Source of the DNA: Ancistrus triradiatus
Lineage: Eukaryota; Chordata; Actinopteri; Siluriformes; Loricariidae
DNA: 64,000 nt
Direction of reading: 5' to 3'
NCBI GenBank assembly: GCA_025084515.1
Contig: JAJAGP010000860.1
Location: 124,001 to 188,000, forward strand
Made by a program: the position numbers and the translations under genes. Below, one piece after another: positions 24,991-37,104 of the stretch (the stretch's first letter is position 1; each line of letters starts with the position of its first letter). Below the pieces are notes generated by a model. The model was given only the letters and a program-made list of their open reading frames with translations, was not told the origin of the DNA and made no database searches.

Positions 24991-27900
24991 GTCCGTCAAC
25001 TCCTTCTCAGGGGCTGGAGTCGCCCCGAGGCAGTCAGAAGAACAGCCGTGTTGGGTTCAGGGTGTTTGTCAGGTAAATACTGCTATCCAGTGGCTTGCTA
25101 TTCCCAGGCTTTAAAAGGTGTCCATTCATTAAAAAAGACTGGTCTTGACCGATTTACATTTGCAAAAATAAGGGTGTGTGAGTCAGAAAGCTGTGAGAAT
25201 GAGGAAGAGAGAGCCTATGCATTCCACAGTGTGGTTTCATTTAGAACAGGGAGGGAACTCTTTAGAGGTTAGTGTCCGCCCCTTGTTTCCTGCCTATAGG
25301 ACATTCCAGGCCAAGAGGAGGTGGTTCTTCCCAAGAACAATCCCACTCCATGCTTCTGATTGTTGCTGTCAGCCGATATGACTAGAGTACATTGTTTGGG
25401 TTCTGCTGAATCCCCACTGAAGCACTGAAACTGGCTGATAAAAACTGCAATCTGAACTGTTTCAGTTACGACAGTCACTCTGTTACCTTCCCACCACATG
25501 CCATTCAGATCAAGAGGATTTGTAAGCATGCATATGAAACGAAACACGATTTGCACAACGTTTTCCTGTTATCAAGTTCACAGGGTACCTGGCATGTCTC
25601 CACAAGAAATTTCTGGAGTTCTCCTGTTTCAGCTTCCCAACCAAGGCCAAGTCTCTGTGGTCTGAATATAACTCAGGATTCCTTCAGTCAGTCCAAGTCT
25701 AAATCGTACCAGAGCCAGTCCTGCTCTGCTGTGTCATGTCCTGTGCAAAAGTCTTAGGCCACCATTAGATTTGTTGATTTAACAGTGCTATAATGACCAC
25801 ATATAACATATTCTCGATGACTGGACCCAAACATTTCAGACCTACCCGTTTCCTCTGATCTTCATTCCTATCTTTGTGAGCTTTAGTATATCTTAGACTT
25901 TTCACCCTTGTAGGGAGCAGGTGGCGTGAGGTACGGGCAGGGTAGCTGTATACAAACTAAACCATTCTAATAAAATCTGATATAGCAACTCATGCCTCAC
26001 ACACACTCACACAGTCATCAGCTGACAACTGCTGCTGCACAATTCTTCCTTTACTTCACTGGCCAGCCAGAAGAACTCCTAAAGGGACGGTCTGCCTTGC
26101 CACATAGCCGGCTGTATCCTGACACTTTGGAAAGAGCAATGTCGAGGCAGCTGGCTTGGAAGAAGAGGCTACGAAAAGGTTAGGTGGACAACAATACAGA
26201 CATGTGACGTCATCAGTGGTGTGAACGCACCGGTGTCCTTTTCCCACAGCTTGTTCTGTGAAGCACCTACTCTGTTTTTGTTTGCTCTGTGTTTGAAACG
26301 CAATTACACTGATCATTTTAACTTCAATTGTTGAAGTGAACTTCTGAAAACTAGGGAACATAGCACAAGTCACATGTTAAATAAGAAGTTGTATCATCTG
26401 GATCTTCTGAAGACCATGGGAAGGCCAAAAGTAAGTTCTCTCTCTCTGTCAGTATATTTTCAGCCAGTTCTGTGCTGAAAACTCAGTCCAGTTACTCATA
26501 TAAAGAGCAACAGAACTGAGTAACAGTAACAGGAAAAACATAAATACATTTAAAAAAAAAAAACAAGTTTCCTGAGATTGAGTATGAGTGTTGAATGGAA
26601 TGTGTGTTTTATATTCAGTGACAAAATATAGAAAATTAAGTCTAATTTCTAAGAGTTACAACAAGCAAATGGCACCCATTCAGTGGAATGCAGTTCTAAA
26701 TAATCTTTTAATTTCAGTAACAGCTAATTCATTTTGTTTTCCAGAAAAGATGGATGTATGAAAGCATCTGTGGTGCTTCATCGCCCAACTACCATGGTAC
26801 TGCTGCTGTTGCGATGCTTGCATTGGCCAATAATTGGATAATGAAACCATTCCAATATGAAAATGGCTACTTCTGAAACTGTAGCCTAAATTCTTCATGC
26901 TTTCTGGAGCAAAGGTAGATGAGGTCAAGAATGGTGCTATAATTAATGATATTTTAGGGAACTGACTATAGTTGCTGTACAATAGCATGAAATGTAACTA
27001 TAAATAGATAGAATGACATGCTGGCCTTTAGGAAAAAGGTAGCACTATTGGCAAGTTGCCATTGCATAAGTAGAATAAAGTCGGCCAGGTTGAGCTGTTG
27101 TTGGAAAATAATTAACTTGCAGATGGTTCTGCACCATGTGTGGGTTAATTCAAGCCAACCAGGCTTTAAAAGCAGGCAAATCATTTTCCTATGGAAATAC
27201 TAGTTAACAATGTTTCCATGCTATTTTATAAAAACTTACCAATATTTATTATACCAAAATTTATCGGTAGGATTAACAATCGGTCTAGTAATGAATCCAG
27301 CAATCACAGAAGCTAGCTATATTAGATACACTGCGTCCGGTAAACAACTACACAAGTACAGGGGAAAATATAGGATTTTCTAAAAACAATACCACGATAA
27401 TGTTGACAAAGAAAAGCTCACACTGGAATGTGGCTCAGAAATACTGATCTCTGGTCAGTGGAAAAGTTTAGAGAACCTGGAAAATTTGTCCATTATCCTT
27501 CCATAACTGCAGCTGCTTCAGATGTGTTCCACGTGTTGCAGTTTGTCCTCCACAACCTGACAGCTCCAATTCAAAATGCCAGTAAACCACAAGCACGCAT
27601 CAGTAATTCGCCACTTCATCGTGTAAACCAGTTGATCATTTGTGGCTTTCCACCAGGATTACCGGACAGTAGGTGTGTTGAAGTGGACCAACACAAGTCA
27701 TGTGTGTCAATCGTATGAGTCGGATCAGGAGACGTGGTTTATAGGTTTGGCCTACTTTCAAAGACAGACACTTACTGTTTTTTGTGGCTTGTAAATGCAG
27801 TTCATGAAAACTCTGGCTACTACGAAGACAAAAATCCCTTTCTTCTGATTTCAATCTGACTGAAAATATTCAGGAATGCCCAGACCTTTTAGAAGCCTTT

Positions 27901-29448
27901 GTGTCTGTTGCATGAATTGAAAGCTTCCCAGTGCAGTGGTGCAATTATTTCCATCTTACAGAAATATTACAAAAAAATTATCATACACCAAACATCAGGA
28001 TTTCAAGCTTCCTCCCAAACAGGCAAGCATTAAAAAGCTGTTACTGCACTTCATTCTAACTTGGCACAGTTCAAAATGAGGTTGGAATGGATCATATTCT
28101 AAAAAGATAAAACAAAGAACACGTTTTTTAAGAGGCACATGCAGGACTAAAACTATTACTAATGTTTTCATTAGGTAACTTGGTTTAATTCTTACATACA
28201 ACATCTAGTCTGCCCTAGAAGGTTTGGACCCTTTTAGAATTTGGGGCATTTAGTGAGTTTTTCCTTCCCACTGTCACCCTAGACTTGCTCAGTTAGAGCT
28301 GTGGGTCTAGGTAGTTGTAAAGCTGTTTTGAGACATTGCCCCGTGGTCAAAAGCACTACAGAAAAAAAAACTGACTTTGATTTTGGACAGGGTGCCAGTC
28401 CAACATATGGTTCCATAAACACAACTTTAAAGTTTCAAGATGCACCTGTGATTGAATTTCATTTCCAGCAGTTGGCAGTTCTTAAAACGTCTACATGTAT
28501 GGCAGCAATTCCCTTCCAGTATCTGATGAATTCCAATACAGACACACCTGATTCAACTGATTCAACAAGCTGAAATTATAATTTGACTTTCCTAAGTTAA
28601 AACATTAGTAGTGTTTTGTTAAAGATGAATATAAACTTTGTATTACTATTTGTATTATTATTCGAGGTCTGATATCACTTCACCTTTTGTTATTTTGACC
28701 ACTTATTTACAGCAAATAAATGATGCAAATAAATATGTATTTTTTTGGAATTTGACAGTAATTTATACAATAAAACAAAAACGTTCAATTTCACACAAAC
28801 ACATACAGTACCTACAAATAGTAAAACCAGAGAAATTTTGCAGTGGTATCTTAATTTTTTCCAGAGCTGTATATGACATGTTTCTGAGAATTGATACGAA
28901 CCAATAACAAGTCAAGTAAGTTCTCAGATCTTACAAACATCCAATGTAAGGGTGCCTAAATGATTGCACATTACAATTTCTCTCATTTTGTCGTCAATAT
29001 CTTTAAAATTTGTGAATTTATGGATTTGTTTGCAGATATCCTATGTAAGTTTGTTCCCTGCAGACTTCATCCAAATGTGTAATTTATTTAAGTGTCTTTT
29101 TCCATAACACTACATTCTGAGCATAAAAGCCACTCACTAAATCTTATCAAAATCATTTGCATAAGTTTGAAAAGTGGTGGTATGACATTTATAATACATT
29201 TGCTTCCATGCAATGTCCATATTTCAAGTGTGAAATTAAAATAATAAGCAACAAAGTTGTTCATAACCTTATTTTTTTACCCTTCTTTACCAATGGCACC
29301 AATAATTTTAGAGACGCCCTGTCTGCCTGATTCTTTCACCAAAACTAGCAAAAAAGTATAGTAATTTATTCTATGACAATAAGTTACAAGCTTCACTTTT
29401 TGTCTGTCTTATAAGCTCAGATTGCCTCTAGCAAACCATGTTACTAAC
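24991..29448. other. ece1 intron between isoform-c and isoform-d exons
   Basis: Mostly sequence without recognised repeats. Exceptions are a CTGTGCAAAAGTCTTAGGCC-family fragment at 25738-25912 and the reversed AGCATTGTCTCAAAGCA repeat at 28230-28385. The low repeat density compared with the rest of the window could reflect regulatory content; no motif was found that proves it. Confidence 0.45.
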
Positions 29449-29512
29449 CTGCAAGTGTCTGCTCCAACTCCTCACCAGCTCCTTTGTACACCAGGTCCCT
29501 CTGATTGAAAGT
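29449..29512 (-). other. candidate 64-nt cassette exon downstream of the ece1 isoform-c exon
   Basis: A pyrimidine-rich tract ending CTGTTTTAG is followed by 64 bases and then a strong donor, CAG|GTTAGT. Read on from the isoform-c ATG it stays open (MTFNQRDLVYKGAG and onward) and leaves in phase 1. It therefore does not fit in frame before the common exon at 24798, where it would shift the frame. It does match the phase of the exon starting at 10496, which would skip the membrane-anchor exon. It may equally be a leader exon, a poison exon or a chance pair of splice sites. No homologous peptide is recognised. Confidence 0.35.
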
Positions 29513-29602
29513 CTAAAACAGAAAACCAAGACTATCTGTTGATGGAGTGATGGAAGGAATCCTAGCAGTTTCAGGCTTGAGCTTACATGACTAAGCTCTT
29601 AC

Positions 29603-29713
29603 CATGGAGAGCCGATAACGCCGTTTGTTGCTCGTTCTGACTCTGTTTCTCTCAGTTTTAGCTAATGATTAACTTGAGTTCTTTCATGCTACACCTGATC
29701 CTAAGTACGTCTT
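29603..29713 (-). other. ece1: ece1 first exon for isoform c; start codon is its last three bases
   Basis: The exon ends CTCTCCATG, followed by donor GTAAGAG, so the ATG at 29605-29603 is the whole coding part. Joined to the acceptor before MSSYKR at 24798 it gives M-MSSYKRATF. Human ECE-1c begins MMSTYKRAT, with its extra Met contributed by the first exon in the same way, so the match is structural as well as in sequence. The 5' limit is inferred from a weak TATA-like stretch near 29741-29746. The leader holds a 9-codon upstream ORF at 29687-29658. The exon could instead belong to an unknown transcript, but the coincidence with ECE-1c makes that less likely. Confidence 0.68.
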
Positions 29714-29740
29714 TACATGGCAACTCTCTCTCCCAGAGGA

Positions 29741-29746
29741 ATATAG
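29741..29746 (-). promoter_or_regulatory. TATA-like element upstream of the isoform-c exon
   Basis: The minus strand reads CTCTATATTCC about 30 bases before the inferred transcription start. The motif is short and the surroundings are not GC-rich, so this is a weak prediction that depends on the isoform-c exon being right. Confidence 0.25.
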
Positions 29747-30284
29747 AGAATTTCCCACTGACCCTCACCCTGTAATTAAAATAACTAAAGTAATACGAAA
29801 AGGCTGAGGGCCAAAACAATATTCTCAACTGAACATCACACTCAATGACATATTCTGATGTTGATTATTTTATATTTACTAAATCCATTACATGTCCCAA
29901 TTCCTTATATACAAACTGTTTTAATTACTTAATTAGGATGATCCCTGATGGACCGTGTTTCACTACAGACTAGCCGGCTAATTATGATCCACACCAAAAG
30001 CTTTTCTAAAGAGTTATGTGAATCACTGTTTCTTTTCTGGGTACGCAGCGACATCTAGCGGATTGATCAGAATGAGTGTGTTCGAAACTGTGTTCTCTAG
30101 GACTAAACTATTTGATTACAGAAACACAGCCACATTTGCGGGAACTAATTCGAGGTATTTTCCATCGTATGACGTGTGTGTATGTATCTCTATATGAAAT
30201 ACGGAATTTAAATTTTATAGGAAAAATTTGGTTAAACCCCTTCAAAAACTGACCCATGTTGCTCTGTTGCCGAACTCTCTGCAG

Positions 30285-30660
30285 GTTGTGGGAAAAGGAA
30301 ACACTGAGTAAACTGCTAGCTATTTTGGACGATACCTCACACCCCCTGTATTTGGCTCTGGACAAGCAGAAGATTACATTTAGGTACAGACTGTGACTGA
30401 CTGTGTTTGAGGGAGGTGGGTCAAACAACCAGAGCATGTTTGGCACCAGGACCCAGTGGGGGAACCCACTGATCTTAGTGGTCATCTGGAGCAGAACAGT
30501 GATTCAGACGGCATACTGATTTCCAGAGGAGAGAACTCTAAGAACATTGATCAGTTTAGACACATCTCACTGCTCAGCATGGAGGGTGATGTATTCAGTC
30601 TCTTGTTTCAATGGCTGACAGAGTTTCTCCATGAGAATGCCTACATACAGTAGTGAAACA
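30285..30660 (+). mobile_element. LINE reverse-transcriptase remnant (weak)
   Basis: The plus-strand frame at about 30519-30650 reads ISRGENSKNIDQFRHISLLS, MEGDVFSLLFQWLTEFLHEN. This resembles the FRPISLLN..GKIF..L..RL..YL block of non-LTR reverse transcriptases. The neighbouring DDTSHPLYLALDKQ is also LINE-like. Only fragments remain, and the class is not certain. Confidence 0.4.
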
Positions 30661-31139
30661 TGGGTAAATCTTGAGTGTGTCAGGTCGACTTAACATCACG
30701 TCTTCAGGAAGGCTCTGAAATACTACAGTGGACATTGCCTGAGCGTCACTTCACTTCTGCGTCCTCCACATCAAACTGGCACTGGATAGAGACGGGCCTC
30801 GTCACAGGTCATGCAATCTGGCTAAGCATGTCAGTTAAGGCAGTTTGAATACTCCACTAAATCTCAAGTACAGCAGTCCTCTATTGCTGTCATAGTCACA
30901 TAAATTCCAGTCAGCAGCTGAATCCTGCAGAGCCTTAAGCACATCATCACTTGCCAAGGTTAAGGTTCAAGCAGCCAACTCCATGTCTTTGAAGAAGCAC
31001 AAAACCAGTTTACTTTCTCCTTGAATGAATCCAATCAATAGGTGTGAGCCTAAGGCCATCCATCAAGGTCCCAAGGCAACTGCTGCCTTGGTCTCCAGAC
31101 TAAAGCCTTTGCATTCAGCTTAAACTACAATTTCCAGCA

Positions 31140-31305
31140 TGCTCATACCAAGGACAAAGAGTACATTGGTTAAGACTCTAGATACCAATGAGAAGGCTGT
31201 GAGTTTAAATCTTGTTTCAGCCAAGCTGCGACTGTTGGGCCATTGAGCAAGACCTTCAACTGCTAAGTTCAACTGCAAGAGGCTCTGGATAATGATGTCT
31301 TACCA
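31140..31305 (+). mobile_element. diverged tRNA-derived SINE
   Basis: ACTGTTGGGCCATTGAGCAA and GAGGCTCTGGATAATGATGT match the family core with many changes. It lies between the two divergent promoters. Confidence 0.5.
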
Positions 31306-31309
31306 ATTG

Positions 31310-32700
31310 TCTTAACAGGGGAAACAGCTTCTTGTGTTACTGTACATGTACCTCACCACGTTAACTAAAACATAACTACACTGCAGTGGTGGCTGGTGTT
31401 TTTTTAATATGGAACACACACACGTTCACATTTCATGTCGCTTCATTTTACTATCCAGCCTTAGCAGTACGCTTCTTATATTTCCCCAGTGGAGCTGCAG
31501 TTAGTTGTGTTGCCTGATAAGCTTACAAAGCCGTTTGCATATTAACACATCTTTTTATTTTATTCAAGAATGTTGTAATTATTGTAAATAAATTGTAAGA
31601 CCTACTGGCACTGATAAAATTGAAGTTTGAGAAGTCAGTCATGTTCCTGATTCACAGATTGACAACTGGCTTGAAAAGCCATGCGTCAAAGGCAGGACAA
31701 ATAAAAAGAGCATAGTAGAATAAACCCTGAGCCACTCCACACACCATTCAGTGTGCCAGTGGCTCAGGGTGATGCCTTCAAGGTTGTGTCCGAGGATCGA
31801 TAATCATTCGTCCTGTCTTTTTATTGATCGTGCCATAGACACACAGAGAAGCACTGGCCTCACTGAATGTCTGTTAGGTCTGTGTCAGGGGATACAAAGC
31901 ACCCGCTTTGTATCGTTTATGATAACATCTTAATTGTTGTTTTAACGACGTGAGAGCTTGACATTATGACTCATTAAAAAAAAAAGTCAAAAACATGCCT
32001 TAAGAGTTCAAGTGCGTCATGTAGCCAGATAGGATAGAACATAGGACTGAGCATGTGCACTGACTGCATGCAGTTTGGAGGTGCCACAAACCAAGATAGT
32101 GTTCTACCTAAAAACACAAGACTGAAGTTAAAATGAGTGAACAAACTGTGCCAGGAGACACAATACATGTCCAGACTCCACCTGCCTCAGTGTCATTGGA
32201 GGTAGTTTGACTTCAATGAACGAATGCTGCTCAAAAGAAGGCAATCTACAAACTGTTGGAAATCGTTCATCGTTAAAGACATCTCAATACTTCAAGAGCC
32301 AATTATTTATTATAATTAATTATTTATGTACTGGCACAAAACCAGACTCGGCAAACTTGCCAAAAAAGTGCCTTAGGACAAGAAAAGCAACAGATGGCAA
32401 ATGCATAACACATGCCATCACCAATTAGCCTACAGAGACACTGTGGCAGTTCAAGAGGTTGACGGTTTGAATCCTTTAGATATAGACCACAAATATTCAC
32501 TGACAAAGTATCGTGTAGTTAACGTTATCGATAAAAATCCTAAAAACATCGCACACCCCTGGTAAGGAGGCAGAATCGTTTTCACTCTGACGTCCCTTCA
32601 GCGGGAACTTGAACCCAAGCTGAACATTCACTGTATCGACTCCATCCCAACGCTTGGCAGTCCGGATGGGACTCTGCGAATCAAACTCCTGGAGTCGACT
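31310..32700. other. ece1-alpl intergenic DNA
   Basis: No gene is recognised. The GC content rises towards the alpl promoter from about 32600. Confidence 0.45.
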
Positions 32701-32833
32701 CCCAGCCTTGCACTCTGGACCCCCGCAAACACCGTGAGTGGAGGAGGAGGAGGATGAGGAGGAGGCTCTGTCCATCAGTAGGAGGAGCTCGCGCTTCAGA
32801 TAGCGGCCCGTTATTTATTAGCGGACCCAGCGT

Positions 32834-32840
32834 TATAAAA
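32834..32840 (+). promoter_or_regulatory. alpl: TATA box of alpl
   Basis: GCGTTATAAAAGCG stands in the only clearly GC-rich, CpG-containing stretch of the window (about 32700-33130). It lies about 75 bases before a strong donor (CCAGAG|GTAAGAG) on the same strand, as expected for a short non-coding first exon. Human ALPL also has a TATA-containing promoter and non-coding first exons. Confidence 0.7.
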
Positions 32841-32864
32841 GCGTCGAGCGGCTCGAGCGCGGTG

Positions 32865-32916
32865 CGACACCGCTCTGAAGCTCAGGCTGGACGAAGTACG
32901 GGAACGAGCACCAGAG
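32865..32916 (+). other. alpl: alpl exon 1, non-coding leader
   Basis: The start is set about 25-30 bases after the TATA box; the end is fixed by donor GAG|GTAAGAG. There is no ATG in the exon, so translation starts in exon 2, 17.4 kb downstream. Assignment to alpl rests on strand, spacing and the absence of any other plus-strand gene between here and exon 2. No transcript evidence can be seen from sequence alone. Confidence 0.62.
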
Positions 32917-33554
32917 GTAAGAGAGCATGCATTCACAGACAACTTCGGCAAAATTCCTGAGTGTGTCTGCACTCCGTGCCAGCAGATGTAGGTGGTACGA
33001 GAAGGTATTTGCGGGGGGGCACGTCGGGCTTACGGGAAGATGCGTGAACGGGTCGAACATTTTGCGGGAAGTTCCTGGAGACGTTAACGAGCCGTGGGTC
33101 CCGCTTTCATTTAACTTCCACTTACTTCCCAAGCGCTGCTGGATGACTGGAATGCAAATGAAGCCAATCCGAAAGCTTTGTGGGTCCGAGCCACAAACAG
33201 CTCATTGATTGCCTAACGTTCAGGATGCTGCGCTTCTGGAGCCGTCCATCACAGTATGTAACGGATACCTTTATGTAGCACTGAAAAAGATTTACAGACA
33301 AGTAACCAGACCATTCTTCACGACTCTCGAGAAGGATAGCTTACAAAATCTGGTTCACCTATGCAAAGAAGACCCAGGACAAGGCGTAAAAATACCGGTG
33401 ATGTTTTACCACGTTTCAGAGCAGACTTTACCGTATTTAAAGTCAGAGGTGGCATAAGGAAAGTACTACTAATCTGATAACAAGCTGAAGTATGGACTAT
33501 GTAGCCTATTTTAGTCAAGTAGAAATATAAAAGTGCATGCTACTAAATGTACTT

Positions 33555-33582
33555 AAAGTAAAAAAAAAATATATATATATCT
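33555..33582. repeat. A-rich / AT microsatellite
   Basis: A run of A followed by ATATATATATAT. Confidence 0.85.
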
Positions 33583-34206
33583 TTACAAAGCCTTTCTAAC
33601 TCAAATTATGAAACCGGATGTCTTTTGAGGGTGAGATGTGTACATCCATGCCACTGAGGGTACATAATGGTTTGTACTACAACTACATGAATCATCTGCA
33701 AACATCAAACAAATGACATTATCATCTGTAGCTAACCACAGCAAAAACAGACATGAGGAACCAAAATATACAAAATACTTCAGAATTTTGTTTTGCTGTT
33801 AAAACGCTCATAACTAGACATGGCAGTATTCAGTAATGCAGTAAATATTGGTTTTTAACCCAAACAGTAGTTATCATCGATTCCCCGAAACACTGTCATT
33901 GCATTTTAGTCCAACAAACTGCAGCGTCACCATTATTTAGAGCAGTTCTTCTTTTAAACACTCCACTCCACTACTTAATTTAATTTAATACATATGCAAA
34001 ACTTTCACTGCCTCAGGGACATGGGCAAACCTCTAATGTCTGTTCATAGAAACAGTGAATGAATGCGTTATGCTGAACATTGAAAAAAAGTGTTCAAAAG
34101 ACCTTATAAGACTAGAATTGCATAAATAAAAATGAAAAATCAACAGTTAAAATAGGTAAATAAATAGATTTATAAAAGTTAAAGGGACGAACCTGGTTTG
34201 CAAACG

Positions 34207-34210
<4 letters not shown>

Positions 34211-34243
<33 letters not shown>

Positions 34244-34257
34244 TATTATTATTATAA
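34211..34257. repeat. AAT trinucleotide microsatellite with inverted tail
   Basis: About a dozen AAT units run into ATTATTATTATT, so the end can fold on itself. Confidence 0.9.
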
Positions 34258-34402
34258 TACATTGCATTTATATAGCACCTTTGACAACACCCAAGGTTGC
34301 TTTACATTGTTTAAAAAAAGTAGAGATTTCCCTTTTTAAATGTAGTTAGCAAAAGCAGTAATTATTAAGTATAAATATAAATAATTGACCAGAGTCAAAG
34401 TA

Positions 34403-35719
34403 CAGTTGAACCTCGGAATTCGAACTCGTCTGTATTAACTATTTGGACATCAAACAGTCCGTTTAAATTTTTTCCCCCAAATGCAAACCAAAATTCTGGA
34501 CTTCGGACATGGGCACCCTAAATAAAACACTCAATGATGCGATCTTCGAAAGCCAATGCACATAATCCAGTCCAGTTGGTAGTGATAACGCACCAATACA
34601 ATATGCCAGTCACCATAAAACACAACAGAACTACAAGGACAAGGGAGCGAACACAGGCATATTATGTATATTACAGTCTAAACTCATTTTCTCGCCCACG
34701 TCTGTTTCATGGCTATTTACAAAAAACTAGACAAAGTGACATTCATACCTGATGCTGAGATAATGTGTTTTACTGATCTTACAATCACGTTTACAATGTA
34801 CATAACCATGTATTCCAGCCATACAAGACCAGAGTCCTATCTCATTGAATGGACAGAGACATCTATATCTGAAACTGAAAGAGAAATCAACGTTTTAAAT
34901 GCATATTTAGAATCGCTGGTTTAATCTGACAAAAGTGATACAACTTCCTTGCGTTGTTTTGTTCAAATACCAGAAAAATATGATTATTTAAGGTTATTAA
35001 TACTAACAAAGGGGCCATCCTGCCACTACAAAAGACTTACTGCCCCCCTCTCAGACACATTTACTAATATGCCGATTGGTTCTTTCTAATACTGCAATCC
35101 CATTCGTATTTCAACCAGTGACCAGTCTCCTCTTTATATAATGCCTCTGACAGACAGGGGCTGTACATCATCCGGAGTTGCAAGTTTATTGAGATTACAG
35201 TGCCACCTACTGACGATCTGAAACTTGGTATCTTAGTGGGGTAGAATTTCATTGCTGACAACACATTTGTCACATTTTAAGCTTGGTGAGGGCGAGAGGG
35301 CGAGGTTGGCGGCTTTTTGAGGTAAAGTGCATGGAAGGAAATCTGTCCTACCACCACAGGTGGAGAGAGATGAGGTTGGGAGATAATGGGGGGCGAGATA
35401 ACGAGATCATAGTGTGTATTATTTTATTGTTATATGATGTATATGTATATTACTCCAGTCTACGGGTGCGATTTCAGACTCACCCTCATTGGCTATAGTG
35501 TGACTATAAAGACATTTCTTGGCTTTATTCATGCTTTTACTCATGAATTAAATACCTATATAGGTGTAAAGAATGTCATTTGGGGGTCGGGAATGGATTA
35601 ATCCCATTTACTTATTCTTATATATTATTATTACATATTACTTCTTAGGGGAAATTTGATTCAGACTTCGGAAAAAAAAGGCCTTCTGGAACATAAGTTC
35701 AAATTCTGATCTTCCACTG
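34403..35719. mobile_element. pogo/Tigger-like element, longer relative of the MITE at 1882
   Basis: The left end CAGTTGAACCTCGGAATTCG follows TA; the right end reversed is CAGTGGAAGATCAGAATTTG. It shares the GGACATGGGCACCCTAAATA block and the GGGGGTCGGGAATGGATTAA block with the 436-bp copy. The extra internal 0.9 kb has no recognisable transposase. Confidence 0.6.
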
Positions 35720-37104
35720 GACTACGTTACACAATTATGGCATTCACTGTGTGGATGTGACATATTGCTTTCACATCGGAACTGTGTGGATAATCTCCGG
35801 AAGGTCCTTAATTAGTTTCACTTTGCAAGCAGGTTTGAGTTTTTGAGTTGATGGCAACTGGACGACTCCTTGGTTCTTGAAAACGTTTCACTTCTCATCT
35901 TCTTGAGCTTGTCTACTATCACCTGGATGACAGAGTCTACACAGACATTTGAAAGGATATCGCTTCTCAGTACAAAACAGCTCCACACCTCAGTTTAGAC
36001 TCTGGTCTTTATAGGTTTTCAGTGGGGTTCAAGTCAAGGGACTGGGGTGGCCCAATGGTGTAATCTGCTCTGATCTGCTGGGTATACCAGGCTATGCATA
36101 GCCCTACCCACATTCAGCAGTGTGTTATGTTCTGTAACTTCATTTGAGATAAATGTACTGAATTGGTATTGACCACAACATGTAGCGTCCATAGCATGAA
36201 CTTTAATTGTTAGTCCATTAACCTTTAAAGAGGAAAATTGATTTCAATTATTAATTGGAGGCAGAAATCTATACTAATTACCAAGATCTGTGAAAGGAGA
36301 CTGATGTTTGAAGAACTTGTCTCGCAAATAGTGAGAAAGTATGTTTGATGTCAGCGATTTTTATGAGGCATTAACATTTTTTGTCCAGTCCAAGCCACCA
36401 AGTTCATTTGACGGTAGAATCATTCTTACCAGTGATTCAGTGAAATTTGTCTGTTATGTACAAAATACCTAAGATTGTTTTCACTCTATCAGTAGCTTGA
36501 TGAGAGTGATGAATTCTTTTTCCAAATCTGACAGTTTTCTCGCTTGTGTTATAGTTTTTCAACTAAATAGTGTGTATACTGAATTCCCATTGGTGTATGG
36601 CATAGACCTTCATATCAGGTAGACTACACATGAGCGATGGCCATTCTTTGGTCAATGAACCATTTTTGTATGGATTTAGACATCTCCTGTTACTTCATAT
36701 AGTCCATGATTCTAGGGCTGTTAGAATAAAGCACATCACAGATTCTCCACCACCTTAAGTGTGTTTTCTTTTCTCCGAAACCAACTGTCTTTGTACGCAA
36801 AACTTTCTCGACAAAAAAAATTCTCCTTCAAGCACATCTGTCCCTAAACCTTGATTCCAGTGAAAATTCTACTAATGAATCCCAGGTGCCTTTGTGATTA
36901 GAAAGAAAATGCTTTCTTCTGGCGCGACTTCCATATTCCAGTAGTGCTGATGTGAAGGCAATGTCTAATTTTAGATTTGGAAACCCCAGAAACACATAGT
37001 GATGATGAATGCTTCGTCTGAGGACGGATTGCACTGGCATCCTCTTCCAGGAATGTTCATTACGGAGCTCAACTACTACCGCAACAGGGGATACGGGATT
37101 CATA
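35720..37104. other. alpl intron 1 segment with a possible retroelement tail
   Basis: The part 35820-35960 contains, on the minus strand, AGAAGATGAGAAGTGAAACG followed by TCAAGAACCAAGGAGTCGTC, a tail motif of fish retroelements, probably LINE- or Penelope-type. The remainder is not recognised. A 95-codon minus ORF at 37115-36828 has no known homologue and is not called. Confidence 0.35.

Noticed and set aside
24522..25076. 184-codon plus ORF across the ece1 isoform-d exon
   Set aside because: It is the shadow of the conserved minus-strand exon and has no similarity of its own.
25048..26373. Cluster of 60-105-codon ORFs upstream of ece1 isoform d
   Set aside because: Overlapping frames on both strands without domains or conserved motifs; chance ORFs in intron DNA.
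26400..26440. ATGGGAAGGCCAAAA|GTAAGT as a plus-strand first coding exon
   Set aside because: A donor-like match after a short ATG frame, but no partner exon, promoter or homologous peptide is seen.
32497..32775. 92-codon minus ORF (MDRASSSSSSSSTHGVCGG...) overlapping the alpl promoter side
   Set aside because: The serine run comes from a simple GAGGAG repeat, no homologue is recognised, and the GC-rich promoter region gives long frames by chance. It was considered as an extra ece1 first exon, but no good donor in the right phase was found.
33209..33457. 82-codon plus ORF downstream of alpl exon 1
   Set aside because: No homologue, no codon evidence, and no splice sites that would join it to alpl in frame.
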